This document shows, in pieces, positions 54,244-64,000 of a stretch of 64,000 bases of DNA. Under the pieces are notes generated by a model. It had not been told where the DNA came from. It saw only the letters and a list, made by a program, of their open reading frames with translations, and made no database searches. Position 1 is the stretch's first letter; each line of letters opens with the position of its first letter. The position numbers and the translations under genes are program-made. This DNA is from Neoarius graeffei (Eukaryota > Chordata > Actinopteri > Siluriformes > Ariidae): assembly GCF_027579695.1 (NCBI RefSeq), contig NC_083586.1, positions 2,346,501-2,410,500 on the forward strand, in the 5' to 3' direction.

Positions 54244-55685
54244 AGCATGCCTGATCGTGTCAGTGCACTTCAGTGTCAAGGGGTTCCATACCAAATATTG
54301 ATAATATTTTAGAATGATTTACTCTGGTTACTTGTAACATTTGTTTGTTATGAAAATGTTTTAGTTTATTAAGAGAACTTGAGACATGGATTAAAGTTTT
54401 CCGTCGTGTGACGGATTTCCGTCAGCTGAACTCTCCCAAGGCCAAATGTGAGGTCGGTGCTGATCCGAGGAGAATTAAAATGACGGGTGGTTGGGTAGAG
54501 ATTGGGTTATAACACTGATGTGTTGCAACACCATCAACTATCAGCAGGGTTTATTTAACTTTTTTGTTTTTGAGCCATGCTTTGTTTCGTTCTTTTCCTA
54601 TGTTTGATCATGTTTAAATGTTCGCTGTCTACGGTGCGGCATTAAAAAAACATGCACTGTCAAAATTGGCAAAATACATTCCCATCTGCTTGGCGTGCTT
54701 GTCTGACCATTTCTGTTTTGTATTAAATTAAATCTTGCCAAAATGACTTAGTTCAAACCTGGACATACAGAAATGGAGCATGTTAAAAAAATAATAATAA
54801 TAATAAACCCCGGAAAGCCCGCTCCTCTGCTTCAGCCAGACTTGAAGACCCGACGGTGCAATGCTTGCAGACTGTCAGAAGTAATTAGACCTAAATTTAT
54901 AGCTAACAAATCAGCAGACGCCCCAACAATTATTATTTTTGTTAGGCCAGTGTGTAAGGTATGTTAGAACCGTGCCATATAGCCTACGTTATATCACAAT
55001 TTAAAGGACGTTTGAGGAGTTGGAGGCTGCGAGTGCAATGATGTTCCGACATGCGCTAAACTTTATTCCCTGAAAATCATACACCAGCGTTCAATGCCCC
55101 AAACAGTCAAAATGTCTAGAAGACTATGGTTAAATAATAATCATAGCCTACTAAGTTAAATTATGTCAAAACATCTGTTTCTGGCCTATGAAACGATGGA
55201 GGAAAATGAGAACGAACGCAAAGTAGATAGCAGCCAACTTCACGCGATCTTTTAGGTAACTTAACACTCGTGTTGGCCACAATATTTCTCTTAATAAAAT
55301 CTTGAATTGTTTTTGAAGTCGTATTCAACACAAAGTAAGGTCAAATTATAATTTTAATTTAAGCGAAGATCCAAACTTTTTTCTATATTGACGTTGAGCA
55401 TAGAGGAGCATGTCATTCTGCTTTCGGTTTCGGCAGCATGGATGCGCTTTACATGAAAGAAGGCACTGATGCGTCTGCCATCGATAAAGGTGTAAAAAAC
55501 AAGTGGAGGTGGGCTTGGCTGTACGAAATAGGTGAAAACGGAAAGCCAAACATTCCAGGCGCTTGCATTTGTGTGGTTTGCCACAAAAAATAATATACGG
55601 AAGCAATGGAAAGAGAGTGCAATAAATTTGAATATATTAATCCATTAATTAATTGATAATAAAGTTATCAGTTCTAAGTTAACCA

Positions 55686-55767
55686 TTCTCAGAATTTCAT
55701 CGAAATCCATCCATAACCCCCCCCCCAGTAGAATTTCATCGAACTCCACCCATAACCCCCCCCCCCG
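55686..55767. repeat. Tandem duplication with poly(C)
   Basis: Two units of 'agaatttcatcgaa(a)tcca(t)ccataacccccccccc', about 45 bp each. In the PRDM9-like intron. Confidence 0.85.
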
Positions 55768-56079
55768 TAAATTTTCAGTCAAATAATTTTCTTTTTGCTT
55801 TAATCCATGACTTGAGAACAAAAGGTCAAATTGTGGTGTTTTGTCATTTTGGTAGGTGTTTCCATATTTTTTGCCAATACTGGTACTTTGTGTCCTGTTT
55901 GATCCCAGTCCTGATGGACACCTAGTCTCAACCAGATGCTCAGTGAACCTTACTGGCAAGCTTTCTTAGGATAATCTTTATACAGTACTAATGTACTGTA
56001 TATGGTCTTAGATAGACACACACAGATTGCACACACATTTGGACGTCATTTCTTCCTGTTGTGTTTTCTCTACTCCTAG

Positions 56080-56351
56080 ACTGTGAAGTTTGCAAATCCT
56101 TCTTACTCAACAAATGCGAGGTTCATGGACCACCCCTCTTCATCCCCGATACTCCTGTTCCCATGGGAGTCCCTGACCGAGCCAGACAAACACTTCCTCC
56201 TGGGCTAGAAATCCAGAAGTCCAGTATTCCTGATGCAGGCCTGGGAGTGTTTAATAAGGGGGAGACTGTTCCAGTAGGTGCACACTTCGGCCCCTGCCAG
56301 GGAGAGCTGGTGAACCGAGAGGAAGCCAAGAACAGTGGAGACTCCTCAGTT
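56080..56351 (+). pseudogene. prdm9-like: PRDM9-like gene, first PR/SET exon
   Basis: Acceptor ctcctag|A at 56079. With the last base of the previous exon it opens YCEVCKSFLLNKCEVHGPPL, continuing FIPDTPVPMGVPDRARQTLP, PGLEIQKSSIPDAGLGVF and NKGETVPVGAHFGPCQGELV to a donor T|GTGAGT. This is the zinc knuckle and N-terminal half of the PR/SET fold. The exon ends NSGDSSV where PRDM9 proteins normally have a Tyr-Ser-Trp, so the conserved aromatic pair is lost. No exon for the catalytic half or the zinc-finger array is found downstream before 64000. Probably a partial, decaying paralog, though the reading frame itself is clean. Confidence 0.82.
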
Positions 56352-56580
56352 GTGAGTTTGTCATAAATTTTATTATAAAGATTGCATATTTTTATGTAAC
56401 AAAATATGATGACTAGATGAAGGTAGCTCCAATTAATATCAATTTCTTCTTGCAGATGATATGTGGAGTAGTGGTGTAAATTGCAAGTTTGAGCACAATG
56501 CGGTCCGACATCGGTTCTTTTAGCCAGTGTGGTGGAACTTGCCTGTTAATGAAAATACTAGTAACACCTCAGTGCTCAAG

Positions 56581-56733
56581 TTGTCTGTGTCTATGTGTCA
56601 GCCCTGTGATGACCTGGCGACTTGTCCAGGGTGTACCCCGCCTTTCGCCCGTAGTCAGCTGGGATAGGCTCCAGCTTGCCTGCGACCCTGTAGAACAGGA
56701 TAAAGCGGCTAGAGATAATGAGATGAGATGAGA
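56581..56733 (+). mobile_element. tRNA-headed fish SINE, 5'-truncated copy
   Basis: Only the last ~150 bases (from 'tgtctgtgtctatgtgtcag' to 'gataatgagatgagatgag') are present, as expected of incomplete retrotransposition. From 56734 to 57070 no gene is recognisable. Confidence 0.9.
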
Positions 56734-57224
56734 CAGTATATACCCGGTGTGCTGTGAGACAAAGTGAAGTGTGCTGTGGAATTTTGAGCAACCCCATGCA
56801 TTTTCATGCAGGCTCATGAAATAATAATATTTTTTTTTTAAATACAACAATGACTGTACTTTTTCATTAAAAATGTTTGTAGGTAGTCACTTTTACTTTT
56901 TTTTTTATCTAAATGGCCTTTAATTCCATTTTGAAAATAAATTTGGCTCCAGGGATGAGGATTATTATTGTAGCGACCAGAAAAGGCAGTCGCTTTAGTT
57001 GTTGCCAGTTCCATGGAGCCTTGCCAGAGTGCAAAGGCTCATGGGGCTGTTAATGTTAAAGCTTGGAGAACATTAGGGGCTAAATAGCAATGAGCCACCT
57101 TGACCAAGACTCCTGCAGTAATTGACCACCTCTGTCCAGTATTTCTGATAGGCATGTATCTTGTAGTAAAATAAAACATCTAGAACCATGTTATGTACAG
57201 AGCATAGGATGTCACATAAGTCAA

Positions 57225-57660
57225 TCAGTCCCTGTCCCAGTCCACCATCCCACCCTGCCTGAAGTCCTCTACCATCTTCCATTGCCAAAAAAAGACCATT
57301 AGCAGCCTGAATGACCACTGACCAGTGGCACTTACTCCCGTCATCATGAAGCGCTTTGAGCAACTGGTTCAGACTTGCATCATCTCAAGTCCCCCACCCA
57401 TGTTAGACACCAGTATACTTGTAGAGCTAATGGGTCTACAGAGGACGCCATAGCAACAACTCTCCACACTGCCCTCACTCACCTTGAGCAGCAGGAGAGC
57501 TATGCTAGGCTGTTCTTTCTGGACTTTAGCTCAGCATTCAACACCATTCTCCCTCACAGTCAGGTGTCCAACCTGACAGACCTGAGACTGTCTTAATCCA
57601 TCTGCCTCTGGATAAAGGACTTCCTGTCTGATTGCCTCAGCAATGGCTCCCCACTCTTCA
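57225..57660 (+). pseudogene. L2/CR1-group LINE RT fragment
   Basis: In shifting frames: VLYHLPLPKKDH, then QYTCRANGSTEDAIATTLHT and ARLFFLDFSSAFNTILP, the RT fingers and first catalytic Asp block (FLDFSSAFNT). It stops where a CR1 3' end begins. Confidence 0.8.
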
Positions 57661-57667
57661 CCCTCTA

Positions 57668-57782
57668 GTCAAGTCAAGTTTATTTGTATAGCGCTTTTAA
57701 CAATAGACACTGTCACAAAGCAGCTTTACAGAATTTGAACGACTTGAAACATGAGCTAATTTTATCCCTAATCTATCCCCAG
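57668..57782 (-). mobile_element. CR1 3'-end fragment, second copy
   Basis: About 93% identical by eye to 27546-27661 (tttatttgtatagcgctttt ... ctaatctatccccagtg). It is cut at its inner side by an LTR fragment. Confidence 0.82.
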
Positions 57783-58140
57783 TGTAGGTGCATTTGGGTA
57801 ATTGAGTGATCAATCTCATTAAATCTGAAGGTTAATAATTAAAATTGAATCAGTCTCATTTGAATCATACCATTTAATCATTTTCATTGAATCAGTCTCA
57901 TTAATTAATACCATTAATTTTGGCGCTTAATAATAAATTACCAGACAGCTAAATTATGGTATATTCCAAATTATTATGATCACTTACCATATTACATAAA
58001 TCATATGCACCTTTGAATTCTTGGAGATTGGGGACTTCAAAGATATTGGAACACAAATAAACACAGTTTCAATAATAAATGAATTTATTATAACAAAGAT
58101 AAAAAATGGATAATGGCAGTTCAGTGTTTCCCACAGACCA
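57783..58140 (-). repeat. Diverged LTR fragment related to ERV-A
   Basis: Starts TGTAGGTG like the ERV-A LTR and keeps many of its phrases in order: 'gatcaatct', 'gaaggttaat', 'gaatcatacc', 'ggggacttcaaa', 'tttcaataata' and the minus-strand AATAAA in 'gaatttattata'. Similarity fades after 58130. It is an older relative of the ERV-A LTR, truncated. From 58141 to 58760 no gene is recognisable; a poly(T) run is at 58297-58316. Confidence 0.75.
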
Positions 58141-58760
58141 GGTAGCAATTTGTGGTGCTCCACTGTGCCGATGAGGGAATCGTGCGCAGTGGTGTCGTGG
58201 CGGTCGGTGGAGTTGGTCATTGGGGTGTATGCAAAGTATGTAGTGGATGTTCATTATGTCTAACTATTACAGATATTTTAAGTTCGTTTCTTAGACAAGG
58301 ATTTTTTTTTTTTTTTAAGCTTACCTCGTTAACAGTTTCGGCGAGAATCTCCCGCCTTCTTCAGAAACAGTCACCAGATGTCGAGTGGTGACGTGCCTTA
58401 TCCAGGCATGAAAATCTCTCACCTTTCGGTGAAATTCGCCGTTTTGAAGTCAAAAAGGGTGACCTACGCGAATCGTGTAGATCTGAGGAGATTTTTTTGG
58501 GGGGGCGGGAGATTTTTTTTTTTAATTATCATATGATTGACTTAATACGCAAACTGAGCACTTCAGAAATCGGCCCTTTAAATGACACTTGGACGGTCAG
58601 TAAATCCTCCTGGCTGCTTCGCTGCCGAGAACCAATCATATGCCAAACTGCGTTCCATTATTCCAATCATGCGCACACTCTTCACGTGTACTTGGAGTGC
58701 ATGGAGAGAGCCTGTGGTTGAATTGCAAAGCTGCGAGAACGAGAAGCAGGACATATCCAC

Positions 58761-59852
58761 TAGGGCTTTGACTTCGAACTTCGATATTCGAATACAATTC
58801 GAATGTTGTGAAAAAAAGAGATGTTCGAACGAATATTAGGCAGCTCTAAATATTCGAGCCTGTATATGGTATCATTAGGCATAATTCTTTTATTTTTGTG
58901 AATGTGGTTGTAAACGTTTTCAGTTCAGGTCGCAGGTTTTTTTTTTTTTTTTAACGTCTGTGGAATTTATGTGAATCGCAAAGGTCATTGTCTTTTGTCT
59001 TATCTGGGCACCTGTAGACGTTAGCGTCAAGCTGACTATGCGACACTGCGCAGTAATGCTTTCATGCGCTGTTATTTTTGTCAACTTGGGATAGTTGCTA
59101 AAAAAAAACTAAAAAAAAAAACTATTAGCTTACTTGCGCAAGTAGCCTATAGGCCTAAATTAATTTAGCCTACACATGGTGGAATTTACATGCCATGAAG
59201 TTCATAAGTTAATGAAGTGAGCACGTAAAACTAATGTGATCTTATAACATATCGTGCCCGTGTTTGTTTGAATTGTGAATCAGAGACGCGAGCAGGAAGC
59301 AGTGACATGACAGCTGACACCGGTCTCATTCAAAACAAACATTCTCAAAAGCCAACACGAATGGGCTCGGAACGGCAGTGTTATAAACTCACGGATTAGG
59401 TGTAGGCCTAGCAGTACCTGCTCATTTTGTAAACGTTCCCCTTTGATTGTCAGTGAGGCTACAGTTTAGAGGCTTTCATCAGTACAAGCAACCAGGAAAC
59501 CGAAGGAACAGCGTTTCACACAAAAAAGGCAACGGACAAACGACGAAGTTTGTGGATTATGTAACGTTAAGTGTCAGCCGGTATAATGCCAATTACTATG
59601 ACACTGCACGTTTCATTAGTAGTGGTTGTAAAAACACGCCTGAATATTTCATATTTCCTGCACGTAATCTTATTGACATTGACTAAACACTGCCCCCTGG
59701 TGGACTGAATATCATATTTAATTTTGATGCCGAGGTGTTAGTGAGGCATTTAAGAATAATATAATTAATAAAAGTTCGAATACTATTCGAATGTCTAGAT
59801 TAATTTCCAAACGAACTTCGAATATGATTTTTGGGCCAAGGTCAAAGCCCTA
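58761..59852. mobile_element. hAT non-autonomous element with 8-bp duplication
   Basis: Ends TAGGGCTTTGAC and GTCAAAGCCCTA are perfect 12-bp inverted repeats, flanked by ATATCCAC on both sides (58753-58760 and 59853-59860). An 8-bp duplication and TAG-type ends identify hAT. TTCGAA-containing repeats fill both subterminal regions. No transposase frame. Confidence 0.93.
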
Positions 59853-59881
59853 ATATCCACCTGGGGCCATTATTAAAAAAT

Positions 59882-60836
59882 GTTCTGTTTCCGGTCCACC
59901 GGCCGGGTGAGTGCCGTTTGTGCGTGTGAATTTTTTTTTTTAACGCCGGTTTTTCGACATTTTTTTCGGGTTCGTAAATCTAAACTTGAACTTGACATTT
60001 ACGCATTCCCAGGGCTTTCCACTAAAGCTCATACTGCCTCCGCCAAGTGCGCGCGCACACACACTGCATGTCGGGGCCGCGGATGAGTTCCTCTGCCCGA
60101 TCAACGAAGTCTGCGGGGAATTTGTGGTTATTATCGGTACAAACAGCGCGAATCACAACTTAAATGAGTGCGGTTCAGTTTGACATTATTGTCAGTCCGT
60201 TAGATAAACATTTAATTTTATTAAAATCGAAAATTAATATTTAGAGCCTGTGGGCTACAAAAATAGTCATTAAAGTAGCTGGCTGGACTTAATTGTGTGG
60301 CCGCAGCCGGCGCTTGTGGAAAGCCCTGTCGAATCAGCTCTGCGAATGCGCCGTGCGGCACAAAAAAAATGGCAGCCACCATGAAGGAAGGAGATCCGGA
60401 GTTTTCAAACATTTGCTTAAGTGTGAAATCGCAAAATGGTATTCTAGCGAACAACAAAATAGTAAAGATTCAGAAAAACAAATCATTCAGTGATCATTTT
60501 AATAGTGTAATTTCATCCGAACTAGGCCTAACGCTCGATTTAGAACTACAAAAAGTCCGTGTGTTGGACATTTTAAGTACCTTTGTAAAAGTTTTGCAAA
60601 TGTTGCAGTCAGCATTTAAAATGCTAACTTAAAGTTTTTGTACAAGTTTCAGTTGATTAAACTGTCATTTTATTAAATGTCTGATTTTGTAATAAAAAAG
60701 TACTGAAAGAAAAAGCAAACACAGCATTGCAATTTCTTATCCATATATAATTTAAAAAAAAAAATTAAAAATAAAAATCCCTCCCTCCCGACTGAAAATT
60801 TTTTTGCTCACCCGGTGGACAGGAAACGGATTTTTT
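59882..60836. mobile_element. Candidate DNA element with CCGTTTCC...CCACCGG ends
   Basis: Left 'tgtttccggtccaccggcc', 'gggtgag'; right, as reverse complement, 'cgtttcctgtccaccggg', 'tgagc'. The ends are imperfect inverted repeats. It includes a short open frame near 60297-60632. No family could be named and no target duplication found. From 60837 to 61655 no gene is recognisable. Confidence 0.45.
60297..60632 (+). CDS. Short open frame of unknown nature
   Basis: About 88 codons from ATG 60366 (MAATMKEGDPEFSNICLS), with a Lys-rich middle (KIQKNKSFSDHFN) and a Leu-rich helix at the end (LELQKVRVLDILSTFVK). I do not recognise it. It lies within a candidate DNA element, so it may be the N-terminus or last exon of an element protein, or chance. 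Confidence 0.25.
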   Translation: MAAAGACGKPCRISSANAPCGTKKMAATMKEGDPEFSNICLSVKSQNGILANNKIVKIQKNKSFSDHFNSVISSELGLTLDLELQKVRVLDILSTFVKVLQMLQSAFKMLT

Positions 60837-61655
60837 TTAAGGATGGCCTGGGACAAGGCAGACCAGAGCGTAACTTACACATTTACCTGCATTTACCAGC
60901 GGATTGAATTTGGTGAGTAATGGTTTCAATCGTTTTCATATTTTGTGCGGTATAACAAAGTTACTGCCGTTCGCTACAGCTTGCGTTGAACACTGCCAGA
61001 GCTAGCCGAAGCTCTGGTGAAAATAATAGCTCCCGTTTGCCAGATATTAAGTTAGCTTAAAGCTTGTGTAGTTAACAGTAACATAAAATAAGAAACACAA
61101 ACTTCTTTCTATTATCTCTGTAATTGGTATTTCAGGGACGTGTGAGGATAATATTCACGTGAGGGGCTGAAAAGGCTGAAGGTGAAGTGGTAAACTCTAA
61201 AACTTGTTAGCCTATGCTTTGGCCCATGCTTGAAGCCTTTTGTGACAAAATAAAAACTTGTGAACCCTGGTCATTTTTACACTCCACTGTTTTACACTGT
61301 TATTTATTGATTCATTAAAACGTAATGGTTTTGAGCCATCTAAAATAGCGAAAGCGGGCGTCTCGCATTTACTGCCCGGGCTCCAACCATTGACAAGACG
61401 GGGCGTCAATTTTTTTCAGCACAAAATTAGAGAGAAGACAACAGGGAAGAGTGTGTCACGAAAGGCTTGCCGTGTGTTTAGACCAAAAGCCACTAAAGCT
61501 GTTGTGTAAATCGTTATGTTGATATTATTTTTAGTCGCTGCTGTAGCTTTTGTCACCATTCTAAGTCAGCTAGCCTACTCCTGGCCATTAAAGCTTTAGT
61601 AGTTTCTGGTGTGAACACACAGACCATGAGCCAGGGCCTCAAAATATGGAAACAG

Positions 61656-61820
61656 TTACCGAAAAAGTGGAAAAGGCTACCATACCTTTTCTGAAAGCTT
61701 GGAGTCTCAGCTTTTCAGTGATGTATGATGGCCGTCTGACAAGAGTAGCTGTTTTGAGTTATCACACATAATGTAAACTAAGGTTGAGAAAATATTGCGT
61801 ATAAATCAAGCAGAACACTG
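61656..61820 (+). repeat. Left arm of a 165-bp inverted duplication
   Basis: Matches the reverse complement of 62358-62523 with about 6-7 differences (about 96%). From 'gaaaaagtggaaaaggctac' to 'caagcagaacactg'. The 537-base spacer has no gene. Confidence 0.92.
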
Positions 61821-62357
61821 TATTCATTTTGTAATGTAAATTCCATGAAAGTTGGGACCTGATATAAATTATATGTGGTGGACATGTATTAAGGACCCTT
61901 TGAAATATCTCAAAATGCTGAATAACAACTTTTTCTAAAAATGTTTTACCTCAGACTTTCAACTCGACATGTCAACAAATGAGAATCGTACACTACTGTT
62001 TTGTCTTTGAAAAAACGCCATGTCTGTTATCAGACTGAAAATCCCCCCTCCAAATCAGATAATATGGGTAAATGGTACATTTTCTGAATCCTCAGGGTCA
62101 TGCCAGTATTTCAGTGTTTGGATTTTGTTTTTCTGGTGCTCCCTGGTGCCACAGAATTAAAAGACAAAGGATGACTTAGGCGGAAATGGAAGGAAAATGT
62201 GTGTGATTAAAAGTTTGAAGAGCTCCAGGGTTGGCTGTACTCATCTAAAATGCTCACAAAAGGATTTAAATGAAAGCTCAGAGTCTCCCCTTTAAAATGA
62301 TGCCAAACATAACAAAATAAAATATTCCAATATGTCCAATATAGATTTCGGCAATAT

Positions 62358-62523
62358 CAGTGTTCTGCTTGATTTATACACAATATTTTCTCAACCTTAG
62401 TTTACATTATGTGTGATAACTCAAAACAGCTACTCCTGTCAGATGGCCATCATACATCATTGAAAAGCTGAGACTCCAAGCTTTCAGAAAAGGTATGGTA
62501 GCCTTTGCCACTTTTTCCGTAAC
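62358..62523 (-). repeat. Right arm of a 165-bp inverted duplication
   Basis: Partner of 61656-61820. Both arms keep the same open stretch (KVAKATIPFLKAWSLSFSMM) that may once have been coding; it ends in a stop. Confidence 0.92.
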
Positions 62524-62616
62524 GACCAACCCCTCTAGGTCACGGACTAACAGTAGAGAGTGGTTTACAGTTGATGCTGATGTACCACTTGCACTAATAC
62601 AAACATTATCCTTAGA

Positions 62617-62919
62617 ATGAGTGTGTTGGGGGAAGAGGACGCTGCAGCTGTTAAGCTGGATGCAGGCATTAAATGCAGCTGGAAGTGGGCCTGGCTTAAG
62701 CTGGAGGGCAAGGTATCTGTGAAGGGACAAGAGGTGTCCTTTCATGTTGGGGATTTCTTTAAGAAAATTGACAGAGAGGGATTGGCCAGGTGTGTTCTCT
62801 GCCACAAGGACATAAATTATGCAAACAAAGGCAGCCATGCTTTGATTGCTCACGTCCAAACTGCGATACATCAGTGTACCGGAAGTATTTCCTCCGCACC
62901 ACCAACGCCCGTCGCCTGA
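62617..62919 (+). pseudogene. N-terminal fragment of a TE-related BED-like zinc-finger protein
   Basis: ATG 62617 opens MSVLGEEDAAAVKLDAG, then KCSWKWAWLKLEGKVSVKGQ, FHVGDFFKKIDREGLARCVL and CHKDINYANKGSHALIAHVQ. CxxC with later His residues, after Trp-rich and basic parts, fits BED-like fingers at the N-terminus of hAT-derived fish proteins. It stops after 100 codons with no catalytic domain. Confidence 0.5.
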
Positions 62920-63005
62920 CAATACCCCACCCCCGCGCGTGCGCACCCTTCTCACCTTTTCAACCCCTGACCCATTTTCATGCCTGCTTATCAGCTGATG
63001 TTGCG

Positions 63006-64000
63006 TTACGGAGGCGTGAACGTCCCGCCCAATTTGACAGGTAGTTCACGCCTCCTGCTGTCAGGTCGCTCCTCTAGAACGGCGCTCCAGGTGTGCGACA
63101 GCGCGTACACTCCCTCATCCCGGTTCATCGTCCTCTGCGCCCGCTTACGTATCTCCACTGCCTCTAAAATCCAACGCTGGAATCTATTTTCTTCAGCGCG
63201 AATGACTCTGGCCTCTTCCCAATTCATTATGTGATTTTGCCGTTTGCAGTGGTCTGAAATGGCTGATTTTAGGTTTTCTTGGTTTGCTTTTTCTTTTTCG
63301 GATCTTGTGAGTCTTTTTGTTGTTTCTTTTTCACACTCTATTTGGTGTTCTTTCCTTCGAGTATGGAAGCATCTGCCCGTTTCAGCAATATAGACTTTAT
63401 TACATGAACGGCAAGGGATTTCATAGATGACGTTGCATTTATTATCCAGTTGTATTTTGTCTTTGGGGTGAACTAGCAGCTGTCGGAGGTTCTTGTATGG
63501 TTTGACCGGGGTGTTGATGTGGTATTTCCTCATGGATCGTTGGATGCGTTCTGTGACTCCTTTTATGTATGGTAGTGTGACAAAGCCTCGGTTTGTTTTT
63601 TCGGTGTTTTTTCTTGTTTGTTTGTTTTTTTCTTTTATTTGTGTCTGTAATTTCCCTTTTCGAATTGCCCACGGTGGATATTGGCAGTTTTTTAATGCCT
63701 GTTGGATGTGTTGGTCCTCCTCCTGTCTGTCTTTCTCCTCTGTGATGCTCTGTGCTCGGTCGTATAGTGTTCTGATTACTGACATTTTATGTGCTATGGG
63801 ATGTTCAGATGTCCAGAGAAGATATTGGTCGGTGTGTGTAGGTTTTCTGTATGTTGTGATTCTAATGTTCCCTTCTTCTGTGTGGTGCATTTTTAAATCC
63901 AAAAAAGCTATTGTCTTGTCCGTTTCCTCTTCGTGTGTGAATTTGATGTTGCCTGTCTTGTCTATGGAGTTTAAATGATCCGTGAGTTGTTGTGTGTGGC
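63006..64000 (-). CDS. Penelope-like element protein, RT end and GIY-YIG domain (partial)
   Basis: A long minus-strand frame is open from the window edge (LTDHLNSIDKTGNIKF) to a stop at 63006, about 330 codons. It begins in the last part of the RT (TIAFLDLKM...ITTYRKPTHTDQYL). A basic linker follows, then YEIPCRSCNKVYIAETGR and FHTRRKEHQ, the GIY-YIG-type nuclease with its CxxC, and a C-terminal HCKRQNHIMNWEEARVI and EGVYALSHTWSAVL. The second motif reads YIA instead of YIG. Role, by family: target-site nicking for reverse transcription. The frame is clean here; the catalytic RT core is outside the window. The flank at 62920-63005 holds its 3' end. Confidence 0.88.
   Translation of the reverse strand, partial: HTQQLTDHLNSIDKTGNIKFTHEEETDKTIAFLDLKMHHTEEGNIRITTYRKPTHTDQYLLWTSEHPIAHKMSVIRTLYDRAQSITEEKDRQEEDQHIQQALKNCQYPPWAIRKGKLQTQIKEKNKQTRKNTEKTNRGFVTLPYIKGVTERIQRSMRKYHINTPVKPYKNLRQLLVHPKDKIQLDNKCNVIYEIPCRSCNKVYIAETGRCFHTRRKEHQIECEKETTKRLTRSEKEKANQENLKSAISDHCKRQNHIMNWEEARVIRAEENRFQRWILEAVEIRKRAQRTMNRDEGVYALSHTWSAVLEERPDSRRRELPVKLGGTFTPP

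Noticed and set aside
56457-56520. Possible third PRDM9-like exon after an AG at 56457
   Set aside because: The translation does not resemble the conserved PR/SET continuation, and a stop comes at once in the expected frame.
62407-62955. 182-aa minus-strand frame over the inverted repeat arm
   Set aside because: Opposite strand of the BED-like fragment plus a repeat arm; composition looks accidental, so only the short shared stretch is noted.

Overview
This is a gene-poor, repeat-packed piece of vertebrate nuclear DNA, almost certainly from a ray-finned fish. The evidence is the mix of elements: fish-type tRNA-headed SINEs with a shared 3' tail, L2/CR1-group LINEs with fish-type tails, Tc1, hAT, TTAA-type and THAP-carrying DNA elements, a Penelope-like element, endogenous retroviruses and a Ty3 element. 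Only one piece of conventional host gene is visible. The SINE family would fit an otophysan such as a catfish, but that is a weak guess.

Layout. 1-306 is a LINE tail. 964-10090 is a complete, young endogenous provirus on the minus strand (ERV-A). It has 1.78-kb LTRs, an 'aggt' target duplication, a primer site for elongator tRNA-Met, a gag with one frame break, a gag/pol junction UGA followed by CUAG, a pol that has lost protease, RT, RNase H and half of integrase, and an env broken only by one stop codon. The env has the layout of a paramyxovirus-type F protein: a short N-terminal part, a KR cleavage site, a fusion peptide, and a long C-terminal part with one membrane anchor.

10.1-22.3 kb holds Tc1, L2, CR1, SINE and MITE remnants, several nested in each other. 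One MITE still carries the first exon of a THAP zinc-finger protein. About 22.76-29.45 kb looks like one large DNA element. It contains an intact 681-aa gene with RNase H-like/DDE motifs and an apparent 5' UTR intron, flanked by repeated GTCACRTCCRTAAC motifs, with a later CR1 insertion. 29.4-31.4 kb is the 5' end of an I-type LINE (ORF1 with zinc knuckles). 32.0-33.9 kb is a TTAA-bounded element with another element nested inside it. 35.2-37.0 kb is an unclassified AT-rich segment interrupted by a MITE.

37636-46005 is a second, decayed provirus (ERV-B, minus strand; tRNA-Pro primer site, RT and IN remnants, two SINEs inside). 46.2-49.6 kb holds an L2 end followed by an internally deleted Ty3/gypsy element. 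50877-51048 and 56080-56351 are two exons, in matching phase, of a PRDM9-like gene. They encode the stretch before and into the PR/SET domain; the rest of the gene is not in the window. The intron carries a Tc1 transposase pseudogene and SINEs. 57-64 kb holds L2, CR1, LTR, hAT and unclassified fragments, a 165-bp inverted duplication, and at the edge the C-terminal part of a Penelope-like element with a GIY-YIG-like domain.

Possible working parts: the 681-aa gene and the Penelope ORF are open, and the ERV-A LTRs differ by only about 15 substitutions by eye. Everything else coding is broken or partial. Protein family calls are from motif reading; no searches were run.
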